Positions 10,201-19,900 of a stretch of DNA of 63,598 bases are shown piece by piece (the stretch's first letter is position 1; each line of letters begins with the position of its first letter). Source of the stretch: an uncultured Ectothiorhodospiraceae bacterium (GTDB lineage: Bacteria > Pseudomonadota > Gammaproteobacteria > UBA6429 > Thiohalophilaceae); assembly GCA_947258695.1 (NCBI GenBank), contig CAMYJG010000008.1, positions 1 through 63,598 on the forward strand, written 5' to 3'. The notes below the pieces were generated by a model, which saw only the letters and a list, made by a program, of their open reading frames with translations, ran no database searches and was not told the DNA's origin. The position numbers were made by a program, and so were the translations under genes.

Positions 10201-11697
10201 ATGGATGAATCTGATTTCAATCAATGCATTGGTGAGCCGACTGAACCCACCAATATCGTTATCTTTGGTGCCGGTGGTGATTTAACAAAACGTAAACTGA
10301 TTCCAGCACTGGTTAAGATGTTGCGTTGTGGCTTACTGCATCCAGAGAGCAAAATTATTGGCGTTTTAAAAGGTCGTGCATTTGAAACCTGGCTTGAAAC
10401 CTTGCATCAAGGCATGCTTGACTATGCCGCCGATATTGAAATGAATGATGAGCAATGGGCATCATTCTCTACCATGTTTAAAATGGTGGATGGTGATTTA
10501 CAAGATGAACAGACTTATCAATCACTTGCGTCATCATTAGAATCTCTTAAAGGTAAGACCCATGCGATGTTTTACTGTGCAGTACCGCCGAGATGGTACA
10601 CAACCATAGCCGCAGGATTACATAAAGTTGGATTATCCAATGAGGAAGATGGTTTCAGGCGCGTGGTTATTGAAAAACCGTTCGGTATGGATTTAGCGTC
10701 CTCACGTGAGTTAAACAATGAGTTGCAAGGGCTATTGGATGAATCGCAAATTTACCGGATTGATCATTACCTTGGTAAGGAAAGTGTTCAAAATTTATTA
10801 GTATACCGCTTTGCAAACAGCATTCTTGAACCTTTATGGAACCGAAATTTTATTGATCACATTCAGATATCCGCTGCAGAATCAATTGGAATTGGGTACC
10901 GGGCAAACTATTATGAAAAATCAGGTTCCTTACGTGACATGATTCAAAGTCATTTAATGCAGGTCATGACCTTAGTGGCGATGGAACCACCGGTTGAATA
11001 CACCGCGGATGCGGTTCGTGATGAAAAAATTAAAGTACTGCGTGCGGTTCGTCATTTTGCAGAAGAAGATATACCCGCACAAACCGTTGCCGCACAATAT
11101 GGTTCAGGTGCAATTGGTGATGAAAGTTTAAGTGCCTATGTTGCAGAAGAGGGCGTTTCGCCAGAGTCTGTCACGGAAACCTTTTCAGCTGTTCGTTTTT
11201 ATGTTGATAACTGGCGCTGGCAAGGGGTGCCTTTTATTCTATGGACTGGCAAACGCCTACCTAGACGTGTTTCTGAGATTGTTATTCGATTTAGAAAGTT
11301 ACCTTTTAATTTATTTGACAAACATGCAACTGCGCCTATCACCAACTCATTAGTTTTTCGCTTGCACCCGGATGAAGGTATATTTTTAAGAATGAATGCC
11401 AAAATGCCTGGCTTAACCACGAATACACAACGCCTGGTGATGCGCGCACCTTATTCTGAAGATGGGACAGATGTGTCTGATGCCTACGAGGTTTTATTAC
11501 ATGATGTATTGACGGGGGATGCGACGTTATTTTCTCGCGGCGACGAAGTTGAAGAATCCTGGTCAATAATAGAGCCGATATTAAATGTATGGAAAGATCG
11601 TCTTTCGGTCGAACGCTATCGCGCCGGTACCTGGGATGTATCCGGCATGGATGAATTATTTAAAGATTGTGTCGGTGGCTGGCATAAACCCAGTTAA
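10201..11697 (+). CDS. zwf: Glucose-6-phosphate dehydrogenase
   Basis: First step of the oxidative pentose phosphate pathway: glucose 6-phosphate to 6-phosphogluconolactone with reduction of NAD(P). It has 498 residues, the normal size. The N-terminal nucleotide fingerprint FGAGGDLTKRKLIPAL is near residue 25. The substrate signature with the catalytic His is RIDHYLGKESVQN near residue 185. Middle gene of gnd-zwf-pgl. It draws on glucose 6-phosphate that pgi and glk, encoded downstream, supply. Well supported. Confidence 0.97.
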   Translation: MDESDFNQCIGEPTEPTNIVIFGAGGDLTKRKLIPALVKMLRCGLLHPESKIIGVLKGRAFETWLETLHQGMLDYAADIEMNDEQWASFSTMFKMVDGDLQDEQTYQSLASSLESLKGKTHAMFYCAVPPRWYTTIAAGLHKVGLSNEEDGFRRVVIEKPFGMDLASSRELNNELQGLLDESQIYRIDHYLGKESVQNLLVYRFANSILEPLWNRNFIDHIQISAAESIGIGYRANYYEKSGSLRDMIQSHLMQVMTLVAMEPPVEYTADAVRDEKIKVLRAVRHFAEEDIPAQTVAAQYGSGAIGDESLSAYVAEEGVSPESVTETFSAVRFYVDNWRWQGVPFILWTGKRLPRRVSEIVIRFRKLPFNLFDKHATAPITNSLVFRLHPDEGIFLRMNAKMPGLTTNTQRLVMRAPYSEDGTDVSDAYEVLLHDVLTGDATLFSRGDEVEESWSIIEPILNVWKDRLSVERYRAGTWDVSGMDELFKDCVGGWHKPS

Positions 11698-11713
11698 TTG
11701 TCAGGATAACTAA

Positions 11714-12367
11714 ATGCATAAATGGTTTGTTTATAAAGAGTTCGATGATGCAGCCAAAGCCGCTGCAGATTTATTAGCATCTAAAATAAACACCTGTATT
11801 GAGAGAAAAGATGAATGTCATATTGCTTTACCCGGTGGCAATTCACCCAAGCAATGTTTAGCTTACCTGGCAGAAATGAATTTGCCCTGGCAAAAAGTCC
11901 ATTGGTACCTGGGCGATGAGCGTTGTTATCCACCGGGGCATGAAGAGCGCAATGATGTCATGCTTGAAAAATATTTATGGTCAAATATTGGTGAGACAAA
12001 TATTTATCGGATACCCGCTGAACTGGGACCAGAAAAAGCTGCCGAAGAATATAGAAAAGTCATAGAAAAAATAGAAAAACTCGATATTGCCTTTTTGGGA
12101 ATGGGCGAAGACGGACATACAGCAAGCTTGTTTCCTGACAACGACGCATTAAACGATAATAGAACGGTGATTCCTGTCTTTAATTCACCTAAAGCACCTG
12201 CTGAACGTGTCTCGTTAAGTATTGATACTTTACAAAAAACGCAAAATCGGGTTGTTTTAACGAGCAGTGCATCAAAAGCCAGTATGCTTGAACGTATAAA
12301 AAAGGGTGAAGATTTACCTATAAATAGTATTGGTGATATTTATTGGTATATTGATCAACAAAATTAA
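11714..12367 (+). CDS. pgl: 6-phosphogluconolactonase
   Basis: Hydrolyses 6-phosphogluconolactone to 6-phosphogluconate, linking zwf and gnd. It has 217 residues, typical of the DevB/SOL family. Conserved blocks are ALPGGNSPKQCL near residue 39, WYLGDERCYPPGHEERN and LGMGEDGHTASLFP near residue 135. Last gene of the operon; no terminator hairpin was found after it, and the next 289 bases hold an operator-like palindrome before a small SAP-domain gene. Confidence 0.95.
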   Translation: MHKWFVYKEFDDAAKAAADLLASKINTCIERKDECHIALPGGNSPKQCLAYLAEMNLPWQKVHWYLGDERCYPPGHEERNDVMLEKYLWSNIGETNIYRIPAELGPEKAAEEYRKVIEKIEKLDIAFLGMGEDGHTASLFPDNDALNDNRTVIPVFNSPKAPAERVSLSIDTLQKTQNRVVLTSSASKASMLERIKKGEDLPINSIGDIYWYIDQQN

Positions 12368-12468
12368 CTTGAAAAAAAATATTTAATTGAATAGATTCCG
12401 TATCTGCACTATGTTTATTTTATTGAATAAACCCACTTAAATAGATGCATAAATAAAAGTGCAATACA

Positions 12469-12487
12469 GGTGCAATATAATTGCACC
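12469..12487. promoter_or_regulatory. Operator-like palindrome upstream of the SAP-domain gene
   Basis: GGTGCAAT-ATA-ATTGCACC is a perfect inverted repeat with 8-base arms. A further direct half site GTGCAAT lies just upstream (12460-12466) and GCAC/GTGC words just downstream. It lies about 170 bases before the 12657 start. The binding protein is unknown. Confidence 0.55.
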
Positions 12488-12656
12488 AAAGCACAACAGC
12501 AGTGCATTAAATTGGCTTCATAATATTATAAAATAAGTAACTGGTTGTTTTATTAGAGATTATTATTCAATATATTGTTGGCGTAATTTTTGCTCGTTAA
12601 AATATAGACATCCAGTATTTATAATTAGTTTTATAAGTGTCAGGAGGAGACGCATA

Positions 12657-12860
12657 ATGAATATGCAGGAAATTCGTGAAAAAGCAAAAGATTTTGGGAT
12701 TAAAACTTCACGTATGAGCAAAATGAAGTTAATTCAAACGATACAATTATCCGAAGGGAATTTTAGTTGTTTTGCCTCAGCTATTGATAATGAGTGTGAT
12801 CAGGTAGGCTGTCTTTGGCGAGAAGACTGTTTTGCCGCGGCAAAAAAATTACATAGTTAA
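12657..12860 (+). CDS. Small SAP-like protein with four cysteines
   Basis: A 67-residue protein. Residues 1-33 (MNMQEIREKAKDFGIKTSRM onward) look like a SAP or Rho N-terminal helix-extended-helix motif, a nucleic-acid-binding fold. The second half holds four Cys at about 38, 47, 52 and 58 (SCF, NEC, VGC, EDC), ending in CLWREDCF. Cys spacing suggests a metal or Fe-S site, but this is inference. A strong AGGAGG-type ribosome-binding site precedes the ATG (12663 is an alternative start). It converges with glgA with only 12 bases between the stops. Similar small SAP proteins occur in other bacteria without known function. Confidence 0.75.
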   Translation: MNMQEIREKAKDFGIKTSRMSKMKLIQTIQLSEGNFSCFASAIDNECDQVGCLWREDCFAAAKKLHS

Positions 12861-12872
12861 TTACTGACAGGC

Positions 12873-14321
12873 TTAAATTTCTTTTATTGCTTCCTGGTAT
12901 AAAGCAACGTAACTTTTTGCGCTTGCCTCCCATGAAAAATCACCACTCATGGCGGTAACTTGCAATTGCTGCCATATCTCGGGTGTTTGATAAAGTGATA
13001 ATGCGTTTTTAATACAGTTTAATAATTCACTCGATGACTTGTTTTTAAGGACAAATCCATTGGCTGTAGTGTTTCTGATATTTTCTTCACTCGCATTGAT
13101 TACCGTGTCTGCAAGACCACCAACAGCGGTGACAATGGGTAAGGTACCATAGCGTAAGCTGTAGAGTTGATTAAGGCCACAGGGTTCAAACGTTGATGGC
13201 ATTAAATACATATCACTTGCCGCTTCAATACGATGAGCAAGAGCTTCATTATATCCAACCACGATTTTAAAATTTTCTGGGTGTTGTTTTTCAAACTCGC
13301 ATAATTTTAATTCATAATGGGATTCACCCGTACCCAGGATAACTAACTGTAAGGGCATCTTTAATATTTCCTTGAGCGCTTGTAATATAATATCAAAGCC
13401 TTTTTGCTCTACCAGTCGACTCACCATTCCTATCATTGGTATATCTTGATTGATAGGGAGCGATAATTCCTTTTGCAGTGCCGTTTTATTAATTGATTTT
13501 TTAGCTAATGAACGTCGATTATATTTTTGTGCTAAGTAATTGTCTGTACCCGGGTTCCAGTGTTTTTCATCAATACCATTAAGAATACCTGACAGGTGTT
13601 GTTTTCTGTGAGAGAGTAAACCATCGAGTCCATATGCATATTCAGGTTCGAGGATTTCTTTTGCATAAGTTGGACTGACCGCGGTAATTTTATCTGCATA
13701 GGCGAGCCCAGCTTTAATAAAAGAGAGCTGGTTATAATATTCAACGCCATCCATATGCCAAAGTTCACCTGGAAGGTGTAAATCAGCAAATGTTGATTGC
13801 TCAAAGACACCCTGGTAAGCCAGGTTGTGAATGGTAAATACGGTTGCTGGTCGTTTTTTATGTAGACTTAACAAGGCAGGAATAAGTCCGGATTGCCAGT
13901 CATTGCAATGTACAATATCGGGTTGCCAGTTAAGGTTTAGTTTGTTTAAGGCGATATCAACCGCGGCGTGACAGAAAATGGCAAAACGTAGTGCATTATC
14001 ATCCCATTCTCGACCAAATTGATTGCTATAAGGTCCGCCGGGACGATCAAACGCTGCGGGGCAATTTACTAACAAAACGGTGACATTTGTTCCAGGCAAA
14101 CGGCTTTCGATTAGCTCGACATCTAAATAATAATAGGAGCTTTTAGCCAGAATTTTTTTCTTGGTGGTATTTTTTAATACATCAGGGTAAGCAGGTAATA
14201 ATAAGCGAACATCCTGTGCTTGCTTTAATAATGCAGAAGGCAGGCTTCCAGCAACATCACCTAACCCGCCTGTTTTTATCAGTGGGAATGCTTCACTACT
14301 TACAAATAAAACGTTACTCAT
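12873..14321 (-). CDS. glgA: Glycogen synthase (ADP-glucose type)
   Basis: Adds glucose from ADP-glucose to the growing alpha-1,4 chain. It has 482 residues, a GT5 enzyme. The N-terminal ADP-glucose loop KTGGLGDVAGSLP is at about residues 16-28. The catalytic-domain hinge HNLAYQGVF follows, and the C-terminal Rossmann domain holds SRLVEQKGFD and EPCGLNQLYSLRYGT. It is transcribed leftwards, 13 bases behind glgB, so the pair forms one operon opposite to the glgC2-GH57-malQ-glgP operon. Confidence 0.96.
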   Translation of the reverse strand: MSNVLFVSSEAFPLIKTGGLGDVAGSLPSALLKQAQDVRLLLPAYPDVLKNTTKKKILAKSSYYYLDVELIESRLPGTNVTVLLVNCPAAFDRPGGPYSNQFGREWDDNALRFAIFCHAAVDIALNKLNLNWQPDIVHCNDWQSGLIPALLSLHKKRPATVFTIHNLAYQGVFEQSTFADLHLPGELWHMDGVEYYNQLSFIKAGLAYADKITAVSPTYAKEILEPEYAYGLDGLLSHRKQHLSGILNGIDEKHWNPGTDNYLAQKYNRRSLAKKSINKTALQKELSLPINQDIPMIGMVSRLVEQKGFDIILQALKEILKMPLQLVILGTGESHYELKLCEFEKQHPENFKIVVGYNEALAHRIEAASDMYLMPSTFEPCGLNQLYSLRYGTLPIVTAVGGLADTVINASEENIRNTTANGFVLKNKSSSELLNCIKNALSLYQTPEIWQQLQVTAMSGDFSWEASAKSYVALYQEAIKEI

Positions 14322-14334
14322 TAACTTCTGCTTA

Positions 14335-16551
14335 CTAGTTTATTTTCTTTATTATAAGACCAGCTAAAGGGGGCAGAGTGATTTCGATTGATGCAGGTCT
14401 ATTCATCCAGGGAATAGTTTCCGCTTCCATAATAGTATAACTACCTGCATTACTCCCCGCGTAATAATCTGAATCGGAATTAAGAATAATTTCATAACGG
14501 CCTGAGCCAGGCACACCAATACGATAATTGTTACGAATCACCGGTGTGAAATTAAGCACCACCACAATTGAATCAGTTTCTGTTTTTCTGAGATAGGATA
14601 AAACGGATTGATCGGTATCATTGCAATCGATCCATTCAAAGCCAAAATGATCAAAATCATATTTATGTAATGCGGTTTCATTGCTGTAGGTATGATTTAA
14701 GTCGCTTACCAGCTTTTTAACACCGGCATGAAGTGGGTATTGTAATACATACCAATCGAGTGATTGATCATGATTCCATTCGTCACCCTGGCCAAATTCA
14801 CAGCCCATGAAGAGCAGTTTTTTACCTGGGTAGGTAAACATGTAAGTATATAACAACCTTAAATTGGCAAAGCGTTGCCATTCATCGCCCGGCATTTTAT
14901 TGAGCATTGAATTTTTGCCATGAACCACTTCATCATGTGAAAAGGGCAATATGAAATTTTCAGTAAACAGGTATAACAGGCCAAAAGTCAGTTGATCATG
15001 GTGGTAATGACGATGAACAGGATCATGACTCATGTAACTTAAGGTGTCATGCATCCAACCCATATTCCATTTCATACTAAACCCAAGACCACCTAGATTG
15101 ACGGGTCGGGTGACTTGCGGCCAGGCCGTCGATTCTTCTGCCATAATGGTTGTGCCAGGAAAGTGAGCATGCGTTACTGAATTAAGTTCACGCATAAATT
15201 CAATCGCTTCGATATTCTCGTTGCCACCATGCTGATTGGGGATCCAATCGCCTTCTTCACGTGAATAATCCAGGTAAAGCATAGAAGCAACCGCATCAAC
15301 GCGTAATCCGTCAAGGTGAAATTCTTCTAACCAGAATATCGCGCTGGATATCAAAAAGTTTTTAACTTCATTTCTGCCATAATTATAAATTAAGGTTCCC
15401 CAGTCACGGTGTTCACCTCGGCGAGGATCTTCATGTTCGTATAGTGCACTACCATCAAATCTTGCCAGGCCATGTTCATCTTTAGGAAAGTGGGCAGGCA
15501 CCCAATCGAGTAATACGCCAATATTATGTTGATGAAAGTAGTTAACAAAATAGCGAAAATCATCAGCACTGCCAAAACGGCGGGTTGGTGAAAAGTAACC
15601 GGTTGTTTGGTAGCCCCATGACGCATCTAAAGGATGTTCTGTGATAGGCAATAACTCGATATGAGTGAAACCCGTTTCTTTAATGTAATCTACCAGCCTA
15701 TGTGCAAGCTCCCGGTAATTAAGAAACTCGCCATTGTCATCACGTTGCCATGAGCCTAAATGGCACTCATAAATAGATAAGGGGGCATGTAACCAGTCAT
15801 GCTTTTCTCTGTCTTGCAGCCAAGTTTGATCATCCCATTGGTAGTCAGAATCATTTTTTACTACAGATGCTGTGCGTGGACGCAGCTCAAGCTGTTGTGC
15901 ATAGGGATCAGACTTAGATAATATTTCTCCAGATTCACTGTTACGAATTTCATATTTGTAGAGTGTCTCACTACTGAGTCCAGGAATAAATAATTCCCAT
16001 ACACCGCTACTGCCACGGGATCGCATCGGGTGACGACGGCCATCCCAGTCATTAAAATCACCGGTAATACTAACCCGGGATGCACTCGGTGCCCATGTCG
16101 CAAACAATACCCCATCTATACCATCAACGGTTTTTGGATGGGCACCTAATATAGTATAGATATGTAAGTGTTTTCCTGCTGAGAACAGTTCTAAATCATA
16201 GTCACTTAACTGCGGTTGAAAACTATAGGGGTCATAGTCAGAAAAATAATTGTCTGAGTGATCAGTTTTGTTTATTAAATAATGTTCACCTAGATTTTTA
16301 ACGTTATTTAAAATAAAAAAATCACTATCTGGAATTCGGGTTGCAGGAATTTTTTCCTTGCTAATGCTGAGCTCTCGGGTTCCTGGTGAATAAATAACAA
16401 GAAATTGTTCATCGCCAAAGGTGTGGTTTCCAAGTAGCTTAAAAGGATCGTGGTGCCGCGCGTGAGCAATAGCATCAAATTCATCCTGCAAGTCACTCAA
16501 AATAGATTTCATTTTTTTAGAAAATGATGTGTTTATAGTTGCTGTAGACAA
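14335..16551 (-). CDS. glgB: 1,4-alpha-glucan branching enzyme
   Basis: Cuts alpha-1,4 chains and rejoins them as alpha-1,6 branches. It has 738 residues, with the two N-terminal beta-domains seen in E. coli-like GlgB, then the GH13 barrel. Catalytic regions are visible: [11 protein letters not shown] (nucleophile Asp), TIMAEEST (acid/base Glu), and [12 protein letters not shown] (third carboxylate). A C-terminal beta-domain ends VNKIN-like at [12 protein letters not shown]. The longest frame starts at TTG 16551, with GGGAA a few bases upstream; the first ATG (16512) lacks a ribosome-binding site, so the start is uncertain by 13 codons. It is the first gene of a leftward glgB-glgA operon. Confidence 0.95.
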   Translation of the reverse strand: MSTATINTSFSKKMKSILSDLQDEFDAIAHARHHDPFKLLGNHTFGDEQFLVIYSPGTRELSISKEKIPATRIPDSDFFILNNVKNLGEHYLINKTDHSDNYFSDYDPYSFQPQLSDYDLELFSAGKHLHIYTILGAHPKTVDGIDGVLFATWAPSASRVSITGDFNDWDGRRHPMRSRGSSGVWELFIPGLSSETLYKYEIRNSESGEILSKSDPYAQQLELRPRTASVVKNDSDYQWDDQTWLQDREKHDWLHAPLSIYECHLGSWQRDDNGEFLNYRELAHRLVDYIKETGFTHIELLPITEHPLDASWGYQTTGYFSPTRRFGSADDFRYFVNYFHQHNIGVLLDWVPAHFPKDEHGLARFDGSALYEHEDPRRGEHRDWGTLIYNYGRNEVKNFLISSAIFWLEEFHLDGLRVDAVASMLYLDYSREEGDWIPNQHGGNENIEAIEFMRELNSVTHAHFPGTTIMAEESTAWPQVTRPVNLGGLGFSMKWNMGWMHDTLSYMSHDPVHRHYHHDQLTFGLLYLFTENFILPFSHDEVVHGKNSMLNKMPGDEWQRFANLRLLYTYMFTYPGKKLLFMGCEFGQGDEWNHDQSLDWYVLQYPLHAGVKKLVSDLNHTYSNETALHKYDFDHFGFEWIDCNDTDQSVLSYLRKTETDSIVVVLNFTPVIRNNYRIGVPGSGRYEIILNSDSDYYAGSNAGSYTIMEAETIPWMNRPASIEITLPPLAGLIIKKIN

Positions 16552-16932
16552 AAGATGATTCCCGTTTAATTAATGTTCAGTTTTAATAAAAATTATTAAT
16601 ATATATGCTATCAAGCAATTTTCATGCACAAATACTATTTGATGATATATCACATCTATACTGACTGCACATATGCTATAACTATGTAGTTATAACATGA
16701 TTAAGTCTTATCTTTATTATTATTGCACTTAAATAAGGCATATATTTAGTTTGCGCTCTTTATTTGCACATTTTTCAGTATGTGATCTTTATCGTACGCA
16801 GTTTGTTGCTGAATTTATTATAATTTTTTGTATGGCTTAATTATTGCAGTCACTAAATTGTCATGATACCTGTATATATTGAGTTGATTTTGTAATAAAT
16901 AATTCACAATAAATAAGGCAAAACAGTATCCT
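16552..16932. promoter_or_regulatory. Divergent glgB / glgC2 control region
   Basis: A 381-base AT-rich gap without genes. It holds the perfect palindrome TATAACTA-TG-TAGTTATA at 16677-16694, and TGCAC words at about 16625, 16666, 16726 and 16765. No unambiguous -35/-10 pair was picked. It must carry promoters for both glycogen operons. Confidence 0.5.
16677..16694. promoter_or_regulatory. Perfect palindrome between glgB and glgC2
   Basis: TATAACTA and TAGTTATA arms with a TG centre, placed midway between the divergent operons where a shared operator would be expected. Pairing is AT-rich, so it suits a protein site better than an RNA hairpin. Confidence 0.45.
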
Positions 16933-18201
16933 ATGAAAAAACAAGAATCGCCGCGTTTTATCAGTAATCTTACAAGGAATACGCTGGCATTAATCATGGC
17001 TGGTGGAAGAGGCAAACGCCTTAAGCATTTAACCAAATGGCGTGCAAAACCGGCAGTTCCTTTTGGAGGTAAATTCCGAATTATCGATTTTCCATTATCA
17101 AATTGTATTAACTCGGGCATACGCCGAATAGGGATTTTAACACAGTACAAAGCACATTCCCTGATACTGCATATTCAGAGAGGTTGGGGGCATTTACGTG
17201 GTGAGTTTGGAGAATTCGTTGAGCTATTACCCGCACAACAACGCATTGAAGAATCCTGGTATGCCGGTACAGCAGATTCAATTTATCAGAATATGGATAT
17301 TATTCGTGCGCATTCGCCTGAGTACGTATTAATCCTCGCCGGTGACCATATTTATAAAATGGACTATGGTGCTATGTTAGCTAAACATGTTGAAGCTAAT
17401 GCGGATGTTACCGTTGGTTGTATTGAAGTTTCAGCTGAAGAAGCCTCTGCATTCGGTGTAATGGGAGTGGATGAAGATCTTCGTATCAATAGTTTTACCG
17501 AAAAGCCGGAAAATCCTGCAACTATTCCAGGTAAAGATGATGAAAGTTTATGTTCGATGGGAATTTATATCTTTAACACGAGTTTGTTATTTGAACTATT
17601 AATACGAGATGCAGATACCCGTAATTCTAGTCATGACTTCGGGAATGATATTATCCCAGACGCCATTAAAAAGTATCGTGCCTATGCCTATCCATTTACA
17701 GACGCGAAAAGTGGTGTTCAATCATATTGGCGTGACGTTGGAACAATAGATGCATTTTGGGAAGCTAATTTAGAATTAATTGGTATTACTCCTGAACTGA
17801 ATTTGTATGACGATGAATGGCCAATATGGACCAGCCAGGAGCAGTTGCCCCCGGCAAAATTTATTTTTGATGATGATCAGAGAAGAGGGGTGGCTATTGA
17901 TTCAATGGTTTCGGGTGGTTGTATTATATCGGGTGCCCGGGTACGACATTCATTACTCTTTTCAAATGTCAGTGTTGATTGTTATACCAAGATTGATTCA
18001 TCAGTCATCTTACCCAATGTAACGATTGGTAAAAATTGTCGAATCTATCATGCCGTTGTAGATAAGGGCTGTGTCATTCCTGATGGTATGGTGATTGGAA
18101 AAGATAATAAAATGGATAAAGAACGTTTTTATGTTTCACCAAAGGGGGTTGTTTTAGTAACGCCCGATATGCTAGGTCAGGAATTACACCATGTCCGATA
18201 G
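16933..18201 (+). CDS. glgC: Glucose-1-phosphate adenylyltransferase, second copy
   Basis: Second ADP-glucose synthase, 422 residues. The signature [20 protein letters not shown] is at about residues 18-37, then [19 protein letters not shown]. The loop [14 protein letters not shown] and the block [14 protein letters not shown] follow, and the C-terminal beta-helix runs to the end. The N-terminal region resembles the E. coli enzyme, in which Lys39 contributes to fructose-1,6-bisphosphate activation; activation here is inference. It heads glgC2-GH57-malQ-glgP, and its last 11 bases overlap the GH57 start. Confidence 0.95.
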   Translation: MKKQESPRFISNLTRNTLALIMAGGRGKRLKHLTKWRAKPAVPFGGKFRIIDFPLSNCINSGIRRIGILTQYKAHSLILHIQRGWGHLRGEFGEFVELLPAQQRIEESWYAGTADSIYQNMDIIRAHSPEYVLILAGDHIYKMDYGAMLAKHVEANADVTVGCIEVSAEEASAFGVMGVDEDLRINSFTEKPENPATIPGKDDESLCSMGIYIFNTSLLFELLIRDADTRNSSHDFGNDIIPDAIKKYRAYAYPFTDAKSGVQSYWRDVGTIDAFWEANLELIGITPELNLYDDEWPIWTSQEQLPPAKFIFDDDQRRGVAIDSMVSGGCIISGARVRHSLLFSNVSVDCYTKIDSSVILPNVTIGKNCRIYHAVVDKGCVIPDGMVIGKDNKMDKERFYVSPKGVVLVTPDMLGQELHHVR

Positions 18202-19900
18202 TGCGGATAAAAAAAATCAGCTAAATGTTGTGCTCTATTGGCATATGCACCAACCGGAGTACCGTGATTTACGTAATGGTGAATACCATTTGCCATGGAC
18301 CTACCTGCACACGATAAAAGATTATGTTGATATGGCCGCACATCTTGAAAATAATCAGGCGGCACGTGCTGTAGTTAATTTTGTCCCGGTGTTACTGGAA
18401 CAGATTGATGATTATGCGAAACAACTTGATGATTATTTAAATCATGGCCAGGCATTACGTGATCCTCTGCTATCAGCCCTGGCTGATCCGGTTTTGTCTT
18501 TAAATGAAGAGAATCGTCTTCACCTGGTTAAATCCTGTCTGCGGGCAAATAAAGAGCGCCTGGTTGAACCGTTTGATGCCTTCGTTACCTTAGCCGATAT
18601 GGCTGAGGCTGGATTAAAAGAACCAGAGATTATTTCTTATTATTCTGAACAGTTTTTTTCTGATTTATTAGTCTGGTATCACCTGGCCTGGATGGGAGAA
18701 ACAGTACGAAAATCTGATTCGCGTATAAAAACTCTAATAAAACAGAAACAACACTTTACTTTACATCATCGACACATATTAGTGGAAGTGATCAATGAGT
18801 TGGTCAGTGGTGTGATAGGGCGCTATAAAATACTGGCTGAGTCCGGGCAAATTGAATTATCGATGACACCGTATGCTCACCCGATTGTTCCGTTACTTAT
18901 TGATATTCAGTCTGCGGAACAAGCAATGCCTGGTGCGCAACTCCCATTAGCAACACATTATCCTGATGGCGAAGCGCGATCACGTTGGCATATGCAAAAA
19001 GGAATTGAAGTTTTTAAGAAGTTCTTTGGTTTTGAACCGAAAGGATGTTGGCCATCTGAAGGCAGTATAAGTAATGAAACCGTTGAATTAATTTCGGATA
19101 TGGGACTACAGTGGTTGGCAAGTGGCGAAACCGTGTTAAGAAACTCATTTGCCAAGTCAGAAATTGAACCCGATCAATGTATTCATGAGGGCTATAAATT
19201 TCGAGACACAGATGCAACGTGTTTTTTTCGGGACGATGGTTTATCGGATTTAATCGGTTTTAAATATTATGACTGGCATTCGGATGACGCATTAGGAAAC
19301 CTTATTTCTCATTTAGAATCAATTGCTGAAAGTTGTCAATCCAAAGATGATGCGATTGTTTCAATTATACTGGATGGTGAAAATGCCTGGGAATACTACC
19401 CACAAAATGCTTATTATTTTTTAAGAACCTTATATAAAGAGCTTGCAGAACATGATTTCATAAACCTAACTACATATAGTGAGTATTTGGAGACACATAA
19501 ACCGCATCAACAATTACCCGATATTGTCGCCGGAAGCTGGGTATATGGAACATTGTCTACCTGGATTGGCGATAAAGATAAAAATCGTGCCTGGGATATG
19601 TTAGTTGATGCTAAGAAAGTGTACGACAAAGTTATAGCAGAAGGACATTTATCTGAACAGGAAATGCAAAAAGCACAAATGCAGTTGGCAACCTGTGAAA
19701 GTTCAGATTGGTTTTGGTGGTTTGGAGAATACAATTCTGCAGAATCGGTTGAGGCATTTGATGAGCAATATCGCTTACACCTAAGTAACCTTTACCAGTT
19801 ACTTAAAGTTGAACCACCTGAATACTTATCGCAGGCATTTTCCTTTGGTAGCGGTGACCCTGCCATGGGAGGGGCCATGTTACCTGGCCAAAGTCACTAA
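18191..19900 (+). CDS. Glycoside hydrolase family 57 alpha-glucan enzyme
   Basis: Predicted cytoplasmic retaining glucanohydrolase or transferase of 569 residues. GH57 motif 1 is [10 protein letters not shown] at about residues 18-27. The WPSEGSIS block near residue 282 carries the probable nucleophile Glu, and [10 protein letters not shown] near residue 396 the probable acid/base Asp. There is no signal peptide. GH57 includes amylases, branching enzymes and 4-alpha-glucanotransferases; the sequence alone does not decide. Position between glgC2 (11-base overlap) and malQ (start directly after its stop) indicates a role in glycogen or maltodextrin turnover. Confidence 0.88.
   Translation: MSDSADKKNQLNVVLYWHMHQPEYRDLRNGEYHLPWTYLHTIKDYVDMAAHLENNQAARAVVNFVPVLLEQIDDYAKQLDDYLNHGQALRDPLLSALADPVLSLNEENRLHLVKSCLRANKERLVEPFDAFVTLADMAEAGLKEPEIISYYSEQFFSDLLVWYHLAWMGETVRKSDSRIKTLIKQKQHFTLHHRHILVEVINELVSGVIGRYKILAESGQIELSMTPYAHPIVPLLIDIQSAEQAMPGAQLPLATHYPDGEARSRWHMQKGIEVFKKFFGFEPKGCWPSEGSISNETVELISDMGLQWLASGETVLRNSFAKSEIEPDQCIHEGYKFRDTDATCFFRDDGLSDLIGFKYYDWHSDDALGNLISHLESIAESCQSKDDAIVSIILDGENAWEYYPQNAYYFLRTLYKELAEHDFINLTTYSEYLETHKPHQQLPDIVAGSWVYGTLSTWIGDKDKNRAWDMLVDAKKVYDKVIAEGHLSEQEMQKAQMQLATCESSDWFWWFGEYNSAESVEAFDEQYRLHLSNLYQLLKVEPPEYLSQAFSFGSGDPAMGGAMLPGQSH

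Noticed and set aside
9174-16866. AATTGTCATG shared by the gnd and glgC2 upstream regions
   Set aside because: Only a ten-base match (about 9175-9183 and 16856-16865) in AT-rich DNA, with different downstream spacing to any -10. It is too weak to call a regulatory site.
16818-17150. 110-residue minus-strand frame over the glgC2 start
   Set aside because: It overlaps the conserved N-terminus of glgC2 and the promoter region, with no family match.
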